From: Diphasiastrum complanatum
Taxonomy: Eukaryota; Streptophyta; Lycopodiopsida; Lycopodiales; Lycopodiaceae
Length of the DNA stretch: 64,000 nt
Direction: 5' to 3'
Assembly (NCBI GenBank): GCA_029204225.1
Contig: CM055102.1
Coordinates: forward strand, 15,746,229 to 15,810,228
Part shown: positions 22,491-34,494 of the stretch, piece by piece
How positions within the stretch are numbered: the stretch's first letter is position 1
How the letters are laid out: the number at the start of each line of letters is the position of its first letter
Position numbers and translations under genes: made by a program
Notes under the pieces: model-generated
Told to the model about the DNA's origin: nothing
The model's input: the letters and a program-made list of their open reading frames with translations, nothing else
The model's database searches: none

Positions 22491-22969
22491 CTCTAGTGCA
22501 CAGATACAGAATCAGAGTCACGGTCTCTGCTAACTTTATGCTCTCCTCCAGTTTTGCGAACAGCTACATTTGCAACATCACCATCTCCTTAAAATTTTAC
22601 TAAGAATTTTGTGATCATGTGTATCCTAACGAGTATGATAGCTTCTGTTTAGAATCGTACTGTCAGGTTGATTGAGAGCAACATGCATTAAGTGAAGGTA
22701 CCATTTCACTCTAACATCCTCACCCACCATAGCATTCATCGTGAGGTTGACTGCAGTGCTTAATACTTATAAATCTTGCTCATTTAATTTTTGCTCTAGT
22801 CCTCCACTTATAAGTCGCAACAGCATAATATTGAGATCACAAAAGAAAGAAGTCTACCGGCTTAGGTCTCTGCTTAAATTGTTAAATTGATAGTTCTTCT
22901 GTGCCATATATTAGTAGATTGTGGCATAGTGATAGTTTATAAGCACCTGGTGCTCATACTCTTTTCAGC
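22491..22969 (+). promoter_or_regulatory. Upstream region of the NIP gene
   Basis: No gene seen. The sequence just before the NIP start (CTTTTCAG at 22959-22966, directly before CATGG) looks like a splice acceptor, so a 5' UTR intron is possible. No AUG-stop minimal ORF of the kind that controls boron-regulated NIP5;1 mRNA was noticed here. Confidence 0.25.
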
Positions 22970-25041
22970 ATGGATTCCTCAAGTTTGGGTTTTAAACTCA
23001 TGGAAGATCAAGCTAGTGGCGTCCAAGGCGGGAGCTTCCTCGCTTCAATGTACAATCGTGCCACCAAAATTGGGAAGAGCTCTGGCCACAAAAACACATG
23101 CTTTCCTGTTCATCAGTCTATGGCGGAAGAGGGGGTTCGAAGCGAACAAGCCGTTTCTTTGTCACCCTGCCCTTCTTTAACAAAAAAGGTGAGCAGCTAA
23201 ATACAAACTCTTCAGATTTTCAAGAAGATCAAGCTTGGAAACATAGTCATAGAAAACAATCCTAGGATTTCTTGATCTATATATGTTGTGATTCCGCGAG
23301 ACCTGTTAATGGATCAGCTTTGATAGAATGAACTTCAATGCACATTTATTATTCGCTGAGAGAGATTACGATGTTCTCACCGTTTGGCAATTTACAAGCT
23401 AACAAAGAAGTGGGGCTGCTGCTGTGGATGGAAAGGTACTTTCGGAGTTCATTGGCACATTTGTACTACTGTTTGCTGCAGCAGGCGGAGCCATAGTGAA
23501 CGAGAAAACAAGAGGTAGTCTCACCATTCTTGGTTGCGCAGCAGCAGCAGGCTTAGCCGTAATGATAATCGTAATCTCAACGGGACACATCTCAGGAGCT
23601 CATATCAATCCGGCAGTTACTCTTTCCTTTGCTTCACTACGCCACTTTCCGTGGATGGAGGCATATTACTCTTCCTCACATATTACTTGTTAATTTCTAT
23701 ATGTCATATATTGCACTCATCTACAGAAGTTAACAATAAAGCTACTGTTGATCTTGCATGGACATCTTCAGTAAGCCATGTATGTGTGTCTTTCACTATG
23801 CAACAATGAAAGCTCTTTCTGTAACAAACACTAAATTCAATCTGAATTGCTATAGCTCAAGAAGATACTTTCATCTAATATGTTCATCCATTTTCGAACC
23901 TGAAAATCATAACGTCGCTCAAATTCACAGGTCCCCTTATATATAGTTGCTCAAGTGGGAGGATCCATCAGTGCTTCATATGCGTTGAAGGCCATTTTTA
24001 ATCCTGATCTGCATGGTGGAGTGATTACTCCTCAGGGAGGTTATGCACAAGCCTTTATTCTTGAGTTTGTGACCTCAGCGATCCTCATGTTTGTGATTAC
24101 AGCTGTTGCAACAGACACTCGAGCGGTAAATCCTAAGACTGTAGTCGAGGTCCTCAGTGTCAGTCATCTTCACTCAGAAGAAAATAGATCTGGCATTCTC
24201 TAGCTTGGTGCTGACATTTGCTTTCTTATCTACTTTCTTTTCTGACAGAGGTCCTCATGACAGTTGATTTCCAAAAAATTTGAAGCCAAAATTTAAGACT
24301 TGAGTAAATCACTTGCTGAGGAGTAGCAAGTTAGGGCATTTTAAGAAGGATCTGATTCGTCCAGATTGATTGAATTTGTATGAGAGGGGTATATTCCTAA
24401 GCTTTTCATACACAACGCTTGCAGGTGGGAGAATTGGCTGGCATAGCTGTGGGTATGACTGTTTCCCTTAATGTGTTAATTGCCGGGTAAGATATCTAAA
24501 TATGAAAGCAACTGCTACTGAAACATTTTTTTTTTCTCATATCAGCGTTAGAAACAGAGACTTTGATTTCGTACTGGAGAAACCTGAAGGTATGTTTTGC
24601 AACGATCCCTCATTTGTCAAGTTTCAGCGTTAAAGGGCCCAAAATTTACCTCCATGTTGTAAACAAATATGTTATAGAATATTTCAGTGGCATTAATCTG
24701 ATGAAAGCAGGTGCTGTATAAAGAGAGCCATAAGTTTGGATCCTGCACAAAAAGGATTAAAACTTAATCAATATCGTAAATAGAGGTTTTTGCTACGAAA
24801 CCCACTGTGAAAATCTACATCTCTCAGAGAAAAAAAAAAGACCTTTGATTTGCTTCTGCCTGATGGAACTGACCATAGTATTCATTTTGGCAGATCAACC
24901 TCAGGTGCTTCTATGAATCCTGTTCGCAATCTTGGTCCAGCCATTGCAGCCAACAACTACAAAGGCCTCTGGGTGTACATAGTAGCTCCTATATTGGGCA
25001 TGCAGTTAGGGGCAGGAGCATACACTCTCATACGCGTTTGA
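22970..25041 (+). CDS. NIP subgroup II aquaporin (NIP5/NIP6-like), five exons
   Basis: Exons inferred at 22970-23188, 23436-23660, 23931-24125, 24425-24486 and 24894-25041, giving about 282 residues, normal for the family. Splicing joins SLTKK to VLSEFIGTFVLLFA, then GHISGAHINPAVT (first NPA box), RHFPWME to VPLYIVAQVGGS, FVITAVATDTRA to VGELAGIAVG, and LIAG to STSGASMNPVRNLGPA (second box NPV). NPA/NPV with Ala three residues before the second Asn, Arg after it and Ile in the fifth helix matches the A-I-A-R-type selectivity filter of NIP5/NIP6 channels, which pass boric acid and other metalloids across the plasma membrane. All frames are open and phases agree. Intron 2 begins with GC rather than GT. 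The first 73 residues form a cytosolic tail, as expected. Confidence 0.9.
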
Positions 25042-26459
25042 AAGATGTATTACCTGAAAGATGAGTGAGAAGCATAGGACGTAATCCGTTTTTGGCAGCA
25101 AGGGCATAAGATTGTTATGCCATTCACAAGACCTGACGACCTCTACGTTTTGGATAGGCAGAAAAGTGAGTTCTTTTGAGGCACATTGCAGCCTTGAAGA
25201 GTTATAAATCATAATATTTATCTTTCTATTCTGATATACTGGTCATTCTTGCTTGCCATCAGAAGCTAGCTGCTGATAACATCAACTGATTTATATATGT
25301 TTATTTACTGGAACACCTTGATCGTCTCACGATAGAAGATTGGTGTCATGGTTGTGTAAATCTAGTGTGAATGTGAGCTCTCCTACTTTTGACAAAGTGA
25401 AGACAAAGAAAATGTTCATGTAAAATCTCAAATGGATGTCCCTTTGGGTTTGATAGCACTTCATTTCCCTGTTTTTTGAATACTTGGGTTACTTTTTAGT
25501 TTCATAGATCTGTCTTTACTCTCTTGAGGGTGTTGTGGCCATTCGACTATCTCCTTCATTCATGAAAATGGAATTTTGTGGCCAATCAAGTATCAAATGA
25601 TTCAACTAAACAACAAACTATAGCCACTTGTATTTTTCCCCTTGTGGGATGGAGGGGATGTCTTGCCAAGGAAGGACATACAATTGATCCATTGTCTCGT
25701 GGCCAGCATTTGTAGAGTGTGGGGGCTTAGAGGCACACATTTGTGTGTGGGATGTATGGAAACCCTTGCAAGTACATACCAAGGTCATGATGGCATACTA
25801 ATAGGGTTGTCTTTTATAGATCGATTGTGACAATATGCCGGGTTGTGCGGATGAGTTCAAGAGTTGTAAGGACCAAGATTGGAGGCGAAGTACCAGGGGC
25901 TCAAGCACTTCAACTTTAAGTGTTATTAGTTTTGTGTGTTTTTACATACATATGACTTTGAAGCCACTAAGAGTATTTTGCTTATGGGATAAAGCTTTGA
26001 ATTTGCCCTGTGACAGCACCAAGTATCCCATTACATTGGGTCGAGAAGAAAGTAATTGTGGACCACTCATTTTGGTCCACATTAGGCCGGATTCAGACGA
26101 CACACTTACCTCCAACATGCGAGAGTGTACCTCCGGTTGGTAATCTTAAAATACTAGTCACAGGTGCTAGGCTTAGAGGCTTTGAATACAATACACAAGG
26201 GGAGCTTGAAATATGTGATGCCTATATTTATGGAAGACAACCATTTCACATAAATATAAGCAGTAGGTACTTTAGCCATTTGATCTTATACACATCGACA
26301 TACATTATTGGACAATAGAAGTGAACTTGCTTGGAGGATCAAGGTATATTGTGTTATTCATTGGTGATTTCACCCAAAAAGCACACATGACTCTTCTAAA
26401 CCAAACGTTGAATTTTTCATGACTCTAAACCTTTCAACAACTAGGTGAAGTTTAGATTG
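25042..26459. other. NIP 3' flank; otherwise nothing recognised
   Basis: The first couple of hundred bases probably hold the NIP 3' UTR. Beyond that, several short + strand open frames (25642-26318) show no motif. No LTR partner or RNA gene was found. Confidence 0.4.
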
Positions 26460-26915
26460 AAAGGCAAATAAATTAACTATGCAGTTTTCAGTCTTTTAAA
26501 AACTGCTTGCCAAAACTTGCTAGTGAGCTTAGAATCTTAATCACTTACACTATTGTTCAGTAGTTCATATAACCTGAACAAATTTTCTATGAAGATTTGT
26601 GCAAGTTTTGAAGCCTTGATAGTATACTTTGTTGGAATAAACTAAGCCATCTTGGTAAGCCTGTCAACTACTACCCAAATGACATCATGGCCCTTTTCAG
26701 ATCTGGGAAGTCCAATCACAGAATCCATGAAAATATTTTTCCATTTCTTGTTGGGAATTTCCAATGGATGTAATAGACCGATTGCTTTGAGTCTTTTAGC
26801 TTTATTACCTTGGCATTGTTCACACTTTTGAACATATGCCTCCACATGACCTTTTATTTTTCACCAATACAATTCTCTCTTAACAAGGTCTTTGTGGTTG
26901 GCCGTAGATTTTAAG
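26460..26915 (-). pseudogene. Ty3/gypsy integrase fragment
   Basis: Minus strand: DLVKRELYW, then YVQKCEQCQGNKAKR (CC of the zinc finger), then IFMDSVIGLPRSEKGHD with the first catalytic Asp (FMDS, usually MDF) and WVVVDRLTKMA, continuing with stops into IPTKYTIKASKLAQIF and SKLTSKFWQAVFKR, where the second Asp codon lies next to a stop. The Glu block is missing. It is an isolated scrap with no RT beside it. It ends where the copia LTR begins at about 26920. Confidence 0.85.
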
Positions 26916-26919
26916 CGAC

Positions 26920-27780
26920 CTATCGAGTGCAGCGGGACTGAACCTTCTTTCCTAATGCATGACTACGTCGAACAAAACTATAATGACAGAAGTCATGTTC
27001 AATCTTTAGCAACTAACTTTGAAATGATTAGCACTGAGGTGATTTTGTAGCCAAATAATGATGTATTGAATATTGCTATGTTGAAGTATTCAACAAATCA
27101 ACCGAAACAATAAGAGATTTATCAGTTACAAATAACTACAAAGAAGCATACATTCTAACATGATATTGAATGCAATAAGAAGATAGATTGATTCAATAAG
27201 TAGCATGTACAAATCAGATGATGAGAGCACAAAACAATGACGGGTGAAACCACGTACTCTAAGCTATCTATGAGTAGTTGAAAACTCTGTCTCATGCACT
27301 TCCACGGATTAGCAATAATCGCGAATAGCAATACTCTAATAGAACTCTGTAAAACTTAGCTAGAGAGTTAAAGAAGTATTTGATGATCAACTATTTATAC
27401 TAAAGCAATTAATGCGTATCTAGTAGGACAACTAATCAGTTCACAGTCACACTTGGTAAATGGTCGTAATGCACTGGCATCCATCTAGTTAGGACTTCTT
27501 GGAAATTTACTTGCAAAGCAATTAGGGCAAGTTTTTAGTGTAATATCAGGTGGAACAGTAGTTGTCGTTCTTCGACATGGTCGACTCCTTTGACTTTCGT
27601 CGTCGTCGTCGATATGTCGAATGATGTCCGATATGTCAGAGCCACCTGTTGAGCGATTCTTGAGTGTTTCTGCAGACTGTGTAGAAACACGAATAAAACT
27701 GCAGAACTGGATAATAAAGTGCATGAAGATTAAAGATCGATTATGCGAATGAATCACTTTGATAGTAGAATAATCCAACA
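26920..27780 (-). repeat. Copia LTR (3' side) of the deletion-derivative element
   Basis: On the minus strand the sequence starts TGTTGGATTATTCTAC at 27780, straight after a purine tract (CTAGTTTAGAGGGAG, 27781-27795). It resembles the LTRs of the element at 29526-35091: shared TGTTGGATT start, shared GCATGACTAC and TAGCCAAA segments near the other end. The low-coordinate limit is approximate because it runs into gypsy DNA. Confidence 0.6.
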
Positions 27781-27822
27781 CTCCCTCTAAACTAGAATCC
27801 ATGAATGCTTTGACCTTAAAAC

Positions 27823-28380
27823 TTAGTTCTGCACAAACTTTCTGTGTGTATCCAAGCTTAGTGCTTTAGTGAAAACATCTATTGTCATATCTTGCATTTG
27901 ACAGTACTGCAAGTTTACCTCTTTGTCGAGAACTTTGCTTCTGACATAGTGATACTTAATTTCAATGTGCTTACTCCTAGAATGAAATCTAGAGTTGGTT
28001 GATAAAGCAATAGCACTTTGATGATCACAAAATAAAGTTGTCGGAGCAGGTTGTTTCAGACAAACATCGGAAAGTAAGTTTATCAACCATATTGCTTCCT
28101 TTGTAGCTTGAGAGGCTGCGATATACTCTGATTCAGTAGAAGATAGAGCTACCGAAGTTTGCTTCCGACTGTTCCATGAAATAGGACCGTTGTTGAGGAA
28201 GAATGTAAATCCAGAAGTGGATTTACGAGTGTCTACATATGCTGCCAAACTTGCATCTCAGTAACCACTGAGAATATTGTTTGTCGTTGTCGACTGCTTT
28301 ATAACAAATGCAAAAGTCCATAGTAGCTCGAATATATATCTCAAAACTCTAATAAGAGCCTTCTAATGTGTAATGCTCCT
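27823..28380 (-). pseudogene. Copia RNase H, well preserved
   Basis: 27823-28248 is an open minus-strand frame of 141 residues: MAAYVDTRKSTSGFTFFLNN, SVALSSTESEYIAASQATKE, then FCDHQSAIALS and HSRSKHIEIKYHYVR, the standard C-terminal copia RNase H with its acidic residues. Above 28248 a broken stretch gives the end of RT (ALIRVLRYIFE) with stops. RNase H degrades genomic RNA during reverse transcription. It lies directly upstream of the polypurine tract and LTR. At about 28380 it joins gag sequence instead of RT: an internal deletion. Confidence 0.9.
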
Positions 28381-28660
28381 TATTGAAGTTTGGGCTTCAG
28401 ATATGTGGCCAATCTGAGTGTTTGATATACTGAAAATAATAAACGCAAAAGCTTTTTCATCCTTCGATTTTCACTTTGAGTCGGTTGTGTTATCTTCAAC
28501 CTTCACTTCAATACTTGTGACAACATCCCACAACTCATTGGTGATTAGCAAGGTCTTCATCTTAAATTTTCACAAATAGTAATTGGATCCATTCAGATTG
28601 TCTACGATGAGACCAATTTTATTTTGAGAATCCATCTGGAATTTTAGTCTGTCGATTAGA
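28381..28660 (-). pseudogene. Copia gag N-terminus joined to RNase H
   Basis: The minus strand reads MDSQNKIGLIVDNLNGSNYY, then FKMKTLLITNELWDVV and GHISEAQTS. This is the N-terminal part of a copia Gag and matches the gag of the neighbouring element (34180-34434: YHL-stop-KFKMKTVLMAKEL, IGHVSEAQTSKK). Immediately after SEAQTS the sequence switches to RT/RNase H. Everything from mid-gag to the end of RT is missing, so this copy can only have moved with help from another. Confidence 0.8.
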
Positions 28661-28740
28661 TCGATGACTTTAAGAATGATGTCGTGCTACGCTACAATTG
28701 GAAATCCATTATCTGATACTGAAATTTGATACCACAATAT

Positions 28741-29330
28741 CTGGGATTTAAATGTGGTTGTGTGCCATTATATTGACCATATCGATGGCTATAGTTGCTT
28801 GCCAATCCTATTCATTTTGCTTTGCCAACAATTTCTCAAGATTCTCCTTACTTAATATAGCCTTAGGTCTAATAAAAGTTTTACCCTTCATATACATTTA
28901 AAAAAATTGAACATTCGCTCCTCTTCATTGATTGCAGTATTTCACAAGTCTTTTATCATTAATTTTTTTTAGTTTTTTTTTTTTTTTCAAGTTTTTAGTG
29001 TTTTTTTTTTTTAAATTTTTTAGTTTTTCTAAATTTAGTTTTCTTAAATTTTCTTAATTTCTTTTAGTTTTTTTTAAAAGTTTTTCTGAGTTCTTTGCTT
29101 TTGTCAACAACTTTGTCAATAAGAGCACTAAGGCCTTCGTTGCTCTTGTCAACAAAGTGTTCCTATGTTTAACATTTTTATGCTAAGCATGGAAATGACG
29201 AACATAGCTACGCTTTGTGAACGATGACAACTTTATTAAAAAAATTAATGTTATTATTAAAAAAACTTAAAAATTAAAAAATTATAAAAAAATTATAAAA
29301 ATCAAAAAATTAAAAAGCTAAATGTAGTCG
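28741..29330. other. AT-rich low-complexity region, no gene
   Basis: Long T runs with repeated TTTTTAGTTTTT between about 28960 and 29090, then A-rich runs. No coding or RNA signal seen. Confidence 0.6.
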
Positions 29331-29490
29331 AGAGAGGACATATGCTGAGCATAGGTCGAGGGAGGAACTATGTCGAAAGAGGACCTACGTTGAAAGAGGA
29401 CCTATGTCGAAAGAGGACCTATCTTGAACATAGGTCGAGAGAGGGAGGACCCATGTGAAGGGAGGACCTATGTCAAAAGTGTTGGAGAGA
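29331..29490. repeat. Minisatellite, left block
   Basis: Degenerate repeats of the phrase AGGACCTATGTCGAAAG and its variants, spaced roughly 20-30 bases. The same phrase recurs at 35095-35280, on the other side of the copia element. Confidence 0.7.
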
Positions 29491-29525
29491 GAGAGAGAGT
29501 AGCGAGAGTTGAGAAAGGTGTCGTA

Positions 29526-30443
29526 TGTTAGAAACGAAAAATTTAGCTCAGAGGGGTAAGACGAACACGAACAAGAAACGAGACACAAACGAGAAACGAA
29601 CTCGAACAAAAATTATTCCTACGCAGCGGAACGAGCTATGCGACTCTCTCCAAAAGCATGACTACGCCTATCAGAACGAACAAAACGTTAGTGATGGAAA
29701 TCACGGTTGTTCTTATTATGTAGCCAAACATTAATAAACGAAGCGCCAGAAGAATAATTTGTCGCGAATAGCTAGACAAATTATGTGTCGCGAAACATTC
29801 GCGAAAGACAAGACTAGATGTTAGTCGTCTATTACCAGAAAGAGCAACTAGAAAGATCAGACAAAATGAATAATAAGCATAACAATATCAACACAAATCT
29901 GAACGCAGAACAAAGAACTGTATCATATTAAGTATATCAAGTATACATGTCAATAATGCAGTAGAGCACAAGACAGTAGCGGACGAAGCCGCGTGCCCTA
30001 CGAAGCTTATTTAAACTGTAAAAGGAATGAAATCTTATTGCTGACAAATTAAAGAATCAATGCACAGAGGATCTACTTTTTGTCTATCTCTGATAAGCTT
30101 CGCTTCTTCATTCTCTCTTGCTTACTAACTTCTTCACTTGTTAATGAATACACAAATGATATTCAATATATACATAATATTACAAGTGTGCAGATGAAGA
30201 AAGTACAGGGTGGATGAGCTGTCTGTAGGAGATCATGGGTGGCTGCAGTCGTCGTCCAGTTTGTTAGCGCAGCTGCATGAGCGTGAAGAGGGTGTGACGT
30301 TAGCCTTTGCTTTTCGTCTTTTCATCGCCTGTGAGAATTTGCATGTGAATATGCAAACTGCGTGACAACACGAGTAAATATGCAAGATGAATGGAGGCAG
30401 ATTAAAAATGAGATTTAGGTGACTAGAGGAAATAAATCCAACA
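29526..30443 (-). repeat. 3' LTR of the copia element
   Basis: Its segment 29850-30443 matches 34500-35091 closely. On the minus strand it starts TGTTGGATTTATTTCC after the purine tract GATTAAGATGGGG (about 30444-30456). In + orientation the low end begins TGTTAG, giving imperfect inverted ends. Confidence 0.85.
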
Positions 30444-30456
30444 CCCCATCTTAATC

Positions 30457-30993
30457 TGGATCCATGAATGCCTTGATCTTCAGACTAAGCAATGCACAAA
30501 ATTTGCTGTGTGCATTAACACTGAGTGCTTTCGTGAATATGTCTGCAACCATGTCCTACGTTCTGCAGTATGTTAAGCTTACTTCCTTGTTGAGAACCTT
30601 GCCCCTGATGTAGTGATATCTGATTTCAATGTGCTTACTCCTAGAGTGAAATCTAGGGTTGGCCGATAAGGCAATAACATTCTAATTATCACAAAATAAA
30701 ATTGTAGGCCTATATTGATTCAGATTAATATCTGACAATAAATTTTTCAACCAAAACGCTTCCTTGATAGATTGAGAAGCAACAATGTATTCTGCTTCTG
30801 AAGAAGAAAGTGTGACAGAAGTTTGCTTACGACTGTTCTATGAGATAGGACTGTTGTTGAAGAAGAATGTAAATCTAGATGTGGATTTACGATTGTCTAC
30901 ATCTCCTCCCCAGCTTGCATTAGAATAACCACTGAGCTGATGAAGATTGTCATTGTTGACATCTCCATAGCAGATGCACTGGTCCATGGTAGC
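30457..30993 (-). pseudogene. Copia RNase H, decayed
   Basis: The minus strand matches the RNase H at 27823-28248 (for example NRKSTSRFTFFFNNSPIS, the HSRSKHIEI-type block near 30630) with several stops and shifts. It completes pol after the RT at 30994-31968. Confidence 0.8.
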
Positions 30994-31968
30994 TCAAATA
31001 TATCTCATAACTTGTATGAGAGCCTTCCAATGGGTAATGCCAAGATTAGCCATGTATTGACTGAGTGAGCTTACAGCAAAAGAGATATCAGGTCTTGTAC
31101 AGACCATTGCGTACATGAGAGATCCTAGTATCGATCGATAAGGGTATTCTCTCATTTGATCCACTTCCTGCTTGGTCTGGGGACAGTGGTCCTTTGACAG
31201 ATGTAGGCCTGGATCCATTGGTGAGTGAGCTAATTTACAATTCATCAAATTGTATCTGTTGAGAACGTTGTGAAGATACCTTTGTTGAGTGATGTAAATC
31301 AGTCGATCTGCTCTGTCTCTATGGATTTGACTTCCCAGACAGAAGTGAGATTTGCCCAGATCAGTCATGTCGAACTTTGAAAACAACATATGCTTCGAAT
31401 CCTTGACCATATTGGTATTGGTGCTGAAGAACAACGTATCATCCACGTATAAGGTGATGATAATGAAGGATTGTTGTACTGACTTGGAATTGACGTTGCA
31501 ATCAGCAGTGCTTGGTTTGAATCCTTGTTTGATGAGGAATGTGTTGATCCTTTGAAATCAAGCTCCTCCCCCATACAGTGCTTTGTGGAGTTTACAGATA
31601 TGATTTTTCATACCTACCAGAATGTATCCTTCAGGTTGGATCATATAAATATCTTCTTGTATCACTCCATTCAGATAGGCTGTTTGTACATCGAGTTGAT
31701 GCACTTTGAGGTTAGTAGCTACAACATAAGAAAGGAACATTCGGATCGACGAATGTTTGATGACTGGACTAAAAGTCTCATTGTAGTCGACATTCAGGAT
31801 CTGGGTGAATCCTCGTGCTACCATTCTTGCCTTCCTTTGGTCAATTGCTCCGTTGGCATTGTATTTGATCTTAAAGATCCATTTGCAATCAATGATATTG
31901 CAGCCAATAGGAGCTTGGACTAATGACCATGTTTGGTTCTTGATCAGAGAGGAATACTCTCTGTCCAT
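30994..31968 (-). pseudogene. Copia reverse transcriptase
   Basis: 31558-31968: MDREYSSLIKNQTWSLVQAP, NIIDCKWIFKIKYNANGAI, ARMVARGFTQILNVDYNETF, LKVHQLDVQTAYLNGVI (first catalytic Asp). A frameshift near 31560 leads to 30994-31446: MDDTLFFSTNTNM, the YVDD active-site box, then DMTDLGKSHFCLGSQI and GSLMYAMVCTRPDISFAVS. All catalytic residues are recognisable; only the frame is broken. It copies element RNA to DNA. Confidence 0.92.
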
Positions 31969-32033
31969 AGCTTCTCTCTAGAGATCAGAGTCTGGTTGGC
32001 TAAGTGCCTCTTCGACTGTCGTCGATTCTTGTA

Positions 32034-33218
32034 TCAAGAGACGGACAGACTCAGGAGTATACCTTGTGGGCTGCGTGCGTACTCGGGTTGATCTTCTGGA
32101 AGGATTCGACTGAAGAACCGCTCCTGGGATTTGTTGTTGGGTAGCAGCAACATCTTCGTCTGATTCGCTGTCTCAAAGTGGGTCGACAATAGACACGCCT
32201 GAGCCAGAAGCTCAGACTGTCGTGTCAATGGCCAGTGATGAGGGTTCTTCTTGAGCAACATCCTTGGCTTTGAGGTCGACGAACTGATCCTCGATGAAGA
32301 CTATATCCCGTCTATACAAGATTTGCTGGGTATCATGATCATACAGCTTATAAGTATTATCAGATGAAGTATATCCGATCAGGATGGTCTTGAGACCTTG
32401 GAAGTCCAATTTCTTCCTCGTGTCTTTTGAGATTTGCGGTAGGCAATGCACCCAAACACTCTTAGGTTCTTCAAAGAGCCTGTCCACACCTTATGGGGTG
32501 TCTTGTCTGAGAGGGCCTTGGTCGAACATCTGTTCTGGACGTAGGCTGCAATGGAGACAACTTCAGCCCAGAATCTCTTAGGCAACGATGCACGCGATAT
32601 CATACATTTGGCAGATTTGACCAGAGTACGGTTCTTCCTCTCGGCTAAGCCATTAGACTGAGGATTGTAAGAAGTGATGAAATGATGCTCAATGCCTTGG
32701 CCTTGGCAGTACTCCTTAGACTTGATAGAGATATATTCTCCACCATTGTCTGACTTGAGGGCCTTAATCTTCCTTCCAGTATCCTTCTCTACACGCTCCT
32801 TGAAGATTCTGAAGCAGTTGAAGGATTCTGATTTATTCTTTATAAAATACACCATGGTCCTTCTGGAAAATTCATCAATAAAGGTTATAGAATACTTGGC
32901 ATCCTTCAGCGAAGGGTTTTTCATCGGGCCACAAATATTCGAATGTACAACATCTAGCAATCCTCTAGCAATGTGCTGATGGCTTGATTTAAAAGGTTTT
33001 CTAGTTTGTTTACCAACAAGACAGTCTTGACAGACAGGTAACTCGACTCTGTCACGAGGATAGTCGAGATCAAGAACAATAGATTGTCTAGACATTCGTT
33101 GAACAGCGACATGATTTAAATGGCCAAGTTTATAGTGCCAAAGTAAACCTTTATTTGAATGAATTGAAGTATTGAGAGCTTGACTAGACGCAGAAAAGCA
33201 ATGAATCAATTTGTACAA
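32034..33218 (-). pseudogene. Copia integrase
   Basis: 32379-33218 is an open frame of 279 residues. It has LLWHYKLGHLNHVAVQRMSR and CQDCLVGKQTRKPF (HHCC zinc region), VVHSNICGPMKNPSL (first catalytic Asp replaced by Asn: HSN for HSD), ALKSDNGGEYIS (second Asp) and NPQSNGLAERKNRTLV (Glu). The following blocks 32034-32487 hold TILIGYTSSDNTYKLYD and the linker to RT. The Asp-to-Asn change would abolish catalysis even if the frame were restored. Confidence 0.92.
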
Positions 33219-33489
33219 GTATCCATGCCTCTTTCCGAGTGCTAGGATCTTGTCTGTCCTATCAACTACTTTACACTGATCACATTCAAATTCTACTCTG
33301 TGTCCTAGATCTGTGATTCTGCTTACAGAGAGTAGATTCGTAGATAAATTTGGTACATAAAGGACTTTAGAGAGTAGCCTAGACTGATCATTGGCAAAGT
33401 TTAATCTTACAGTGCCTTCACCTTTAATAGCCTATGTGCTATTGTCACCAAGGTGGACATATTTCTGGGTACCGTAAGGTGTATAGGAC

Positions 33490-34434
33490 TCAAATTAGCC
33501 AATGAGGCGTCATATGCTGAGTGGCTCCAAAATCCAGGAACCAAGAACTGTCGCCAAATGCTCCTTGATGGCTGGTCGTGTCATGATCCGCTTCTTGAAT
33601 AGGCTGTGGAGCTTCTGCAGCTGCATTTGCCACTTGATTCGACTGTCCCTTGCTGTTGTTCTTCGCTTGAAGTATTCGACAGTCTTGTATTTCGTGGTTG
33701 TTTTGTTTGTAGTATCTGTAGAACAACTTCTTTATTGTCTGCGGATTCGACTGTTCCTTGTGCTGAGTTGGTTTCTTGTATGGATTTGATTGCTTCAGGC
33801 CTTTCTTCTTCTTTTGCTTTGTCGTGCTTTTGTTGGTGTACAAGGTGTGAGAATCAGCTGAGGAACTTGAGGCTTCGTTCCTCCGCGTGTCTTCCTGCAA
33901 CAACATAGTAATGACTCTCGAAAGAGTCAATTCTGGATGAGTCGTGATGATCACCACCCAAGAGCTTCGCAAGCTTGTAAGCAGTTGCATCATCGCGTCT
34001 TGATCGTCAATGAAAGATCCGACAACGGCCATTTGTCTTAGCAGGTTCTTGAACTGATTAATGTGATTCTGCAGAGAATCACCAGTCGTCATCTTGAGGG
34101 AGTAGAATTTCTTCCTGAGATGTAGCTTGGAAGCTATATCTTGCACTTCATATAGTGTGCTCAAGATGTCCCAAACTTTTTTCGATGTCTGAGCCTCAGA
34201 TACATGGCCGATCTGGGTATCCGTGATGTTGAGGATGATCAGCGCGAAAGCCTTTCCATCCTTCAGCTTTCATCTGGCGATTGCTGCGTCGTCTGCATCA
34301 GGTTTTCCTTCTGCACCTGTAACAACATCATACAATTCTTTAGCCATTAGTACAGTTTTCATTTTAAATTTTCACAGATGGTAATTGGCTCCATCAAGCT
34401 TGTCCATGATAGGATTGGCTTTCCCTTGGGAATC
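33490..34434 (-). pseudogene. Copia gag with degenerate zinc knuckle, and protease site
   Basis: Gag starts at about 34434 (MDSQGKANPIMDKLDGANYH), with stops, and continues as a 224-residue open frame at 33490-34164: KLHLRKKFYSLKMTTGDSLQ, LLTSLRSSWVVIITTHPELT, a Lys-rich stretch, and FYRYYKQNNHEIQDC, where two Cys of the CCHC knuckle are lost. The frame ends in SSWFLDFGATQHMT, the protease active site with DSGA changed to DFGA. Gag packages RNA and the protease matures the polyprotein; both carry key losses. Confidence 0.88.
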
Positions 34435-34494
34435 CATGTGGAGGAATGAGTCTAAGTGATAGGAGAAACTATCAGTGACTTAAGTATAAAAGCA

